From NCBI GenBank assembly GCA_015655485.1, contig JAATEZ010000174.1:1-5561 (forward strand): a stretch of 5,561 nt of DNA, read 5' to 3'. Below, in pieces: positions 4,467-5,561 of the stretch. Both the position numbers and the translations under genes were made by a program. The first letter of the stretch is position 1; every line of letters starts with the position of its first letter. Origin of the DNA: Lactobacillales bacterium. Lineage in GTDB: Bacteria > Bacillota > Bacilli > Lactobacillales > Vagococcaceae. The notes beneath the pieces were generated by a model. It saw only the letters and a list, made by a program, of their open reading frames with translations. It was not told where the DNA came from and searched no databases.

Positions 4467-4727
4467 ATGAAAGAATATGAAGAATTGAAAGAAGCTTTGG
4501 CTCAAAATGAGCAGGAAGATTTTATCAATAATGAAAATGCGATCGTTTGTGCTAAAAAAATTGGGGGAAAAATGAGTATCGAAATTGACGGTCGTGCTCT
4601 TTACACTGCGAATATGGTTGTGAATTTAGTGGAACAGCAATTGAAATGTTTGAATAGTTCAGAAGTAAGTCCATTGCTGGAAGCATTCAAAGTAGCTTTG
4701 CTGCAAGAAATCATTGAAGGTGAGTGA
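4467..4727 (+). CDS. Unknown phage early protein, 86 aa
   Basis: The sequence is acidic and mostly helical at both ends (EYEELKEALAQNEQEDFI and NLVEQQLKCLNSSE...LLQEIIEGE). Between them is a short strand region (IVCAKKIGGKMSIEIDGRAL), suggesting a small alpha-beta fold. AGGAGG (4455-4460) is 6 bases before the ATG. It occupies the place just before the YqaI-like and YqaJ genes, where skin-type elements carry small replication-associated genes such as yqaH, but I do not see sequence grounds to call it that. Its stop is 1 base before the next ATG, so the three genes to the right are one operon. Confidence 0.75.
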   Translation: MKEYEELKEALAQNEQEDFINNENAIVCAKKIGGKMSIEIDGRALYTANMVVNLVEQQLKCLNSSEVSPLLEAFKVALLQEIIEGE

Positions 4728-4728
4728 A

Positions 4729-4956
4729 ATGGAGTTTGACAGTTTAGGAGCCAGGATTGAGCCGAAAGAGGAAAAGGCCGTCGCCTGTGATTATAAGGGG
4801 GAGGAAATCTATCCGGATGATCTCATCATTGAGATGCCGAACGGGGACCTCGTTTTTTCGGGTGATCTTAAAACTTATATTGAAGAATTGGATGAGAATG
4901 AACTACTGGAAATGATTGATGTCAGGGAGGTCAGAGCATGCAGCAATCTACTTTAG
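4729..4956 (+). CDS. YqaI-like small phage protein
   Basis: The 75-residue acidic protein has a motif run Y23-KGEEIYPDDLIIEMPNGDL followed by a strand and LKTYIEELDENELLEM. The order 'aromatic-x-G-E/D-E-x-x-P-D-D ... G-E/D-x-x-x ... L-x-x-Y-I/L' resembles the YqaI family of the B. subtilis skin element, and, as there, the next gene is yqaJ. The role is unknown. The ATG at 4729 is preferred, with AGGTGA 5 bases upstream; a TTG at 4714 would add five residues and overlap the previous gene. It overlaps the YqaJ gene by 19 bases, implying translational coupling. Confidence 0.7.
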   Translation: MEFDSLGARIEPKEEKAVACDYKGEEIYPDDLIIEMPNGDLVFSGDLKTYIEELDENELLEMIDVREVRACSNLL

Positions 4957-5561
4957 CAATGACGCATCAGCAATGGCTGGAAAATAGGAAGAAAGGATTG
5001 GGCGGTAGTGATGTAGCTACCGTCCTGGGCCTGAACAAGTATAAGTCAGCTTTTCAGCTTTGGCTGGAAAAAACAGGCCAATATGAGCCTGAGGAAACAA
5101 AGAGTGAAGCAGCTTATTGGGGTATCACTTTGGAAGAAGTGGTTGCCAAAGAATTTGCGGAACGGACCGGGAAAAAAGTTCGACGCCGCAATTTGGTGTT
5201 TGAACATCCTGAATATCCGTTTTTAAGAGCCAATATCGATCGAGATGTGGTTGGAGAAAAAGCAGTGCTGGAGTGCAAAACAGCCAGCTTATTCTTAGCG
5301 AAAGAATGGGAAGATGACGAGATCCCAGCTCAATATATTTGCCAGGTCCAGCATTATATGAATGTATTGAATTATGAATATGCTTATGTAGCAGTTCTGA
5401 TCGGTGGGCAGCATTTTATCTGGAAGCGGATTGAAAGAGACCAGGAGCTCATCGATCTCATTCAGAAGGCCTGCATCGGTTTTTGGGAAACCAATGTCCA
5501 GCAGAATATCCCGCCAGCCGTTGATGGGAATGAAACAACGAACGCTTTTTTAAAAGAAAAA
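4938..5561 (+). CDS. yqaJ: YqaJ-family viral recombinase (5'-3' exonuclease-type), 3' end beyond window
   Basis: 208 codons are open to the right edge; the family is usually about 300 residues. The signature GLGGSDVATVLGLNKYKSAF is at residues 20-39. WG-xx-LE (about 61-66), the catalytic D101 in ANIDRD, and E112-x-K114 in LECKTAS form the PD-(D/E)XK site. QVQHYM (136-141) supplies the conserved Gln. YqaJ nucleases resect DNA ends to give single strands for a RecT-type annealing protein (YqaK), expected just to the right. GGGAGG (4925-4930) lies 7 bases before the ATG. Local GC (42-53% in the blocks counted) is higher than in the lysogeny arm, consistent with mosaic origin. Confidence 0.95.
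   Translation, partial: MQQSTLAMTHQQWLENRKKGLGGSDVATVLGLNKYKSAFQLWLEKTGQYEPEETKSEAAYWGITLEEVVAKEFAERTGKKVRRRNLVFEHPEYPFLRANIDRDVVGEKAVLECKTASLFLAKEWEDDEIPAQYICQVQHYMNVLNYEYAYVAVLIGGQHFIWKRIERDQELIDLIQKACIGFWETNVQQNIPPAVDGNETTNAFLKEK

Noticed and set aside
1..5561. CRISPR array, insertion sequence or replication-origin iterons
   Set aside because: I saw no regularly spaced repeats, transposase or terminal inverted repeats; the only spaced motif is the three-copy operator.

Overview
The window looks like the lysogeny-control and early-replication end of a temperate phage or prophage from a low-GC Gram-positive host (Bacillota; my guess is Lactobacillales such as Enterococcus, but the sequence alone does not fix the genus). 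The evidence is the AT-rich composition, many near-perfect GGAGGTGA Shine-Dalgarno sites, ATG/GTG/TTG starts, and the gene set: an XRE repressor with an ImmA-type metalloprotease on the minus strand, a divergent Cro-like gene, then a string of small plus-strand genes ending in a YqaJ-family nuclease. The order resembles the Bacillus subtilis skin element (yqaB/ImmA, a repressor, a Cro-like gene, small ORFs, yqaI, yqaJ).

Left arm, minus strand (1-1771): reading leftward from the repressor come the ImmA/IrrE-type protease, then a membrane-anchored surface protein with two BLIP-like repeats, then a perfect tRNA T-arm-like element, then the N-terminal 132 codons of a SIR2-like protein cut by the window edge. 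The last two protein genes sit where temperate phages often carry lysogenic-conversion or anti-phage cargo. The SIR2-like gene is much more AT-rich (about 25% GC by hand count) than the replication end (42-53% in the 60-base blocks counted).

Control region (2208-2360): divergent promoters and three copies of a pseudo-palindromic motif (TGCC-N2-A-N-GG-N-AA) lie between the repressor and the Cro-like gene. They are placed to cover the leftward promoter spacer, the rightward -35 and the rightward start region. The repressor has no S24 autoprotease domain, so induction is most likely by ImmA cleavage, as in ICEBs1.

Right arm (2361-5561): the Cro-like gene is translationally coupled to a 57-residue ORF that ends in a hairpin. 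A small opposing gene (2836-3030) follows, whose ribosome binding site is partly in a hairpin. Then come a TTG-started HTH protein, an Xis-like small DNA-binding protein, two tiny membrane proteins, a 49-residue ORF whose 3' end carries a terminator facing the other way, an unrecognised 86-residue ORF, a YqaI-like protein, and the YqaJ recombination nuclease cut by the right edge. Five reading frames described here are very short or cut by an edge: 1-396, 2630-2803, 4177-4254, 4271-4420 and 4938-5561.

The most interesting items are the prophage-borne SIR2-like gene with its exported neighbour, the three-operator switch, and the counter-oriented small gene and terminator inside the rightward early region.
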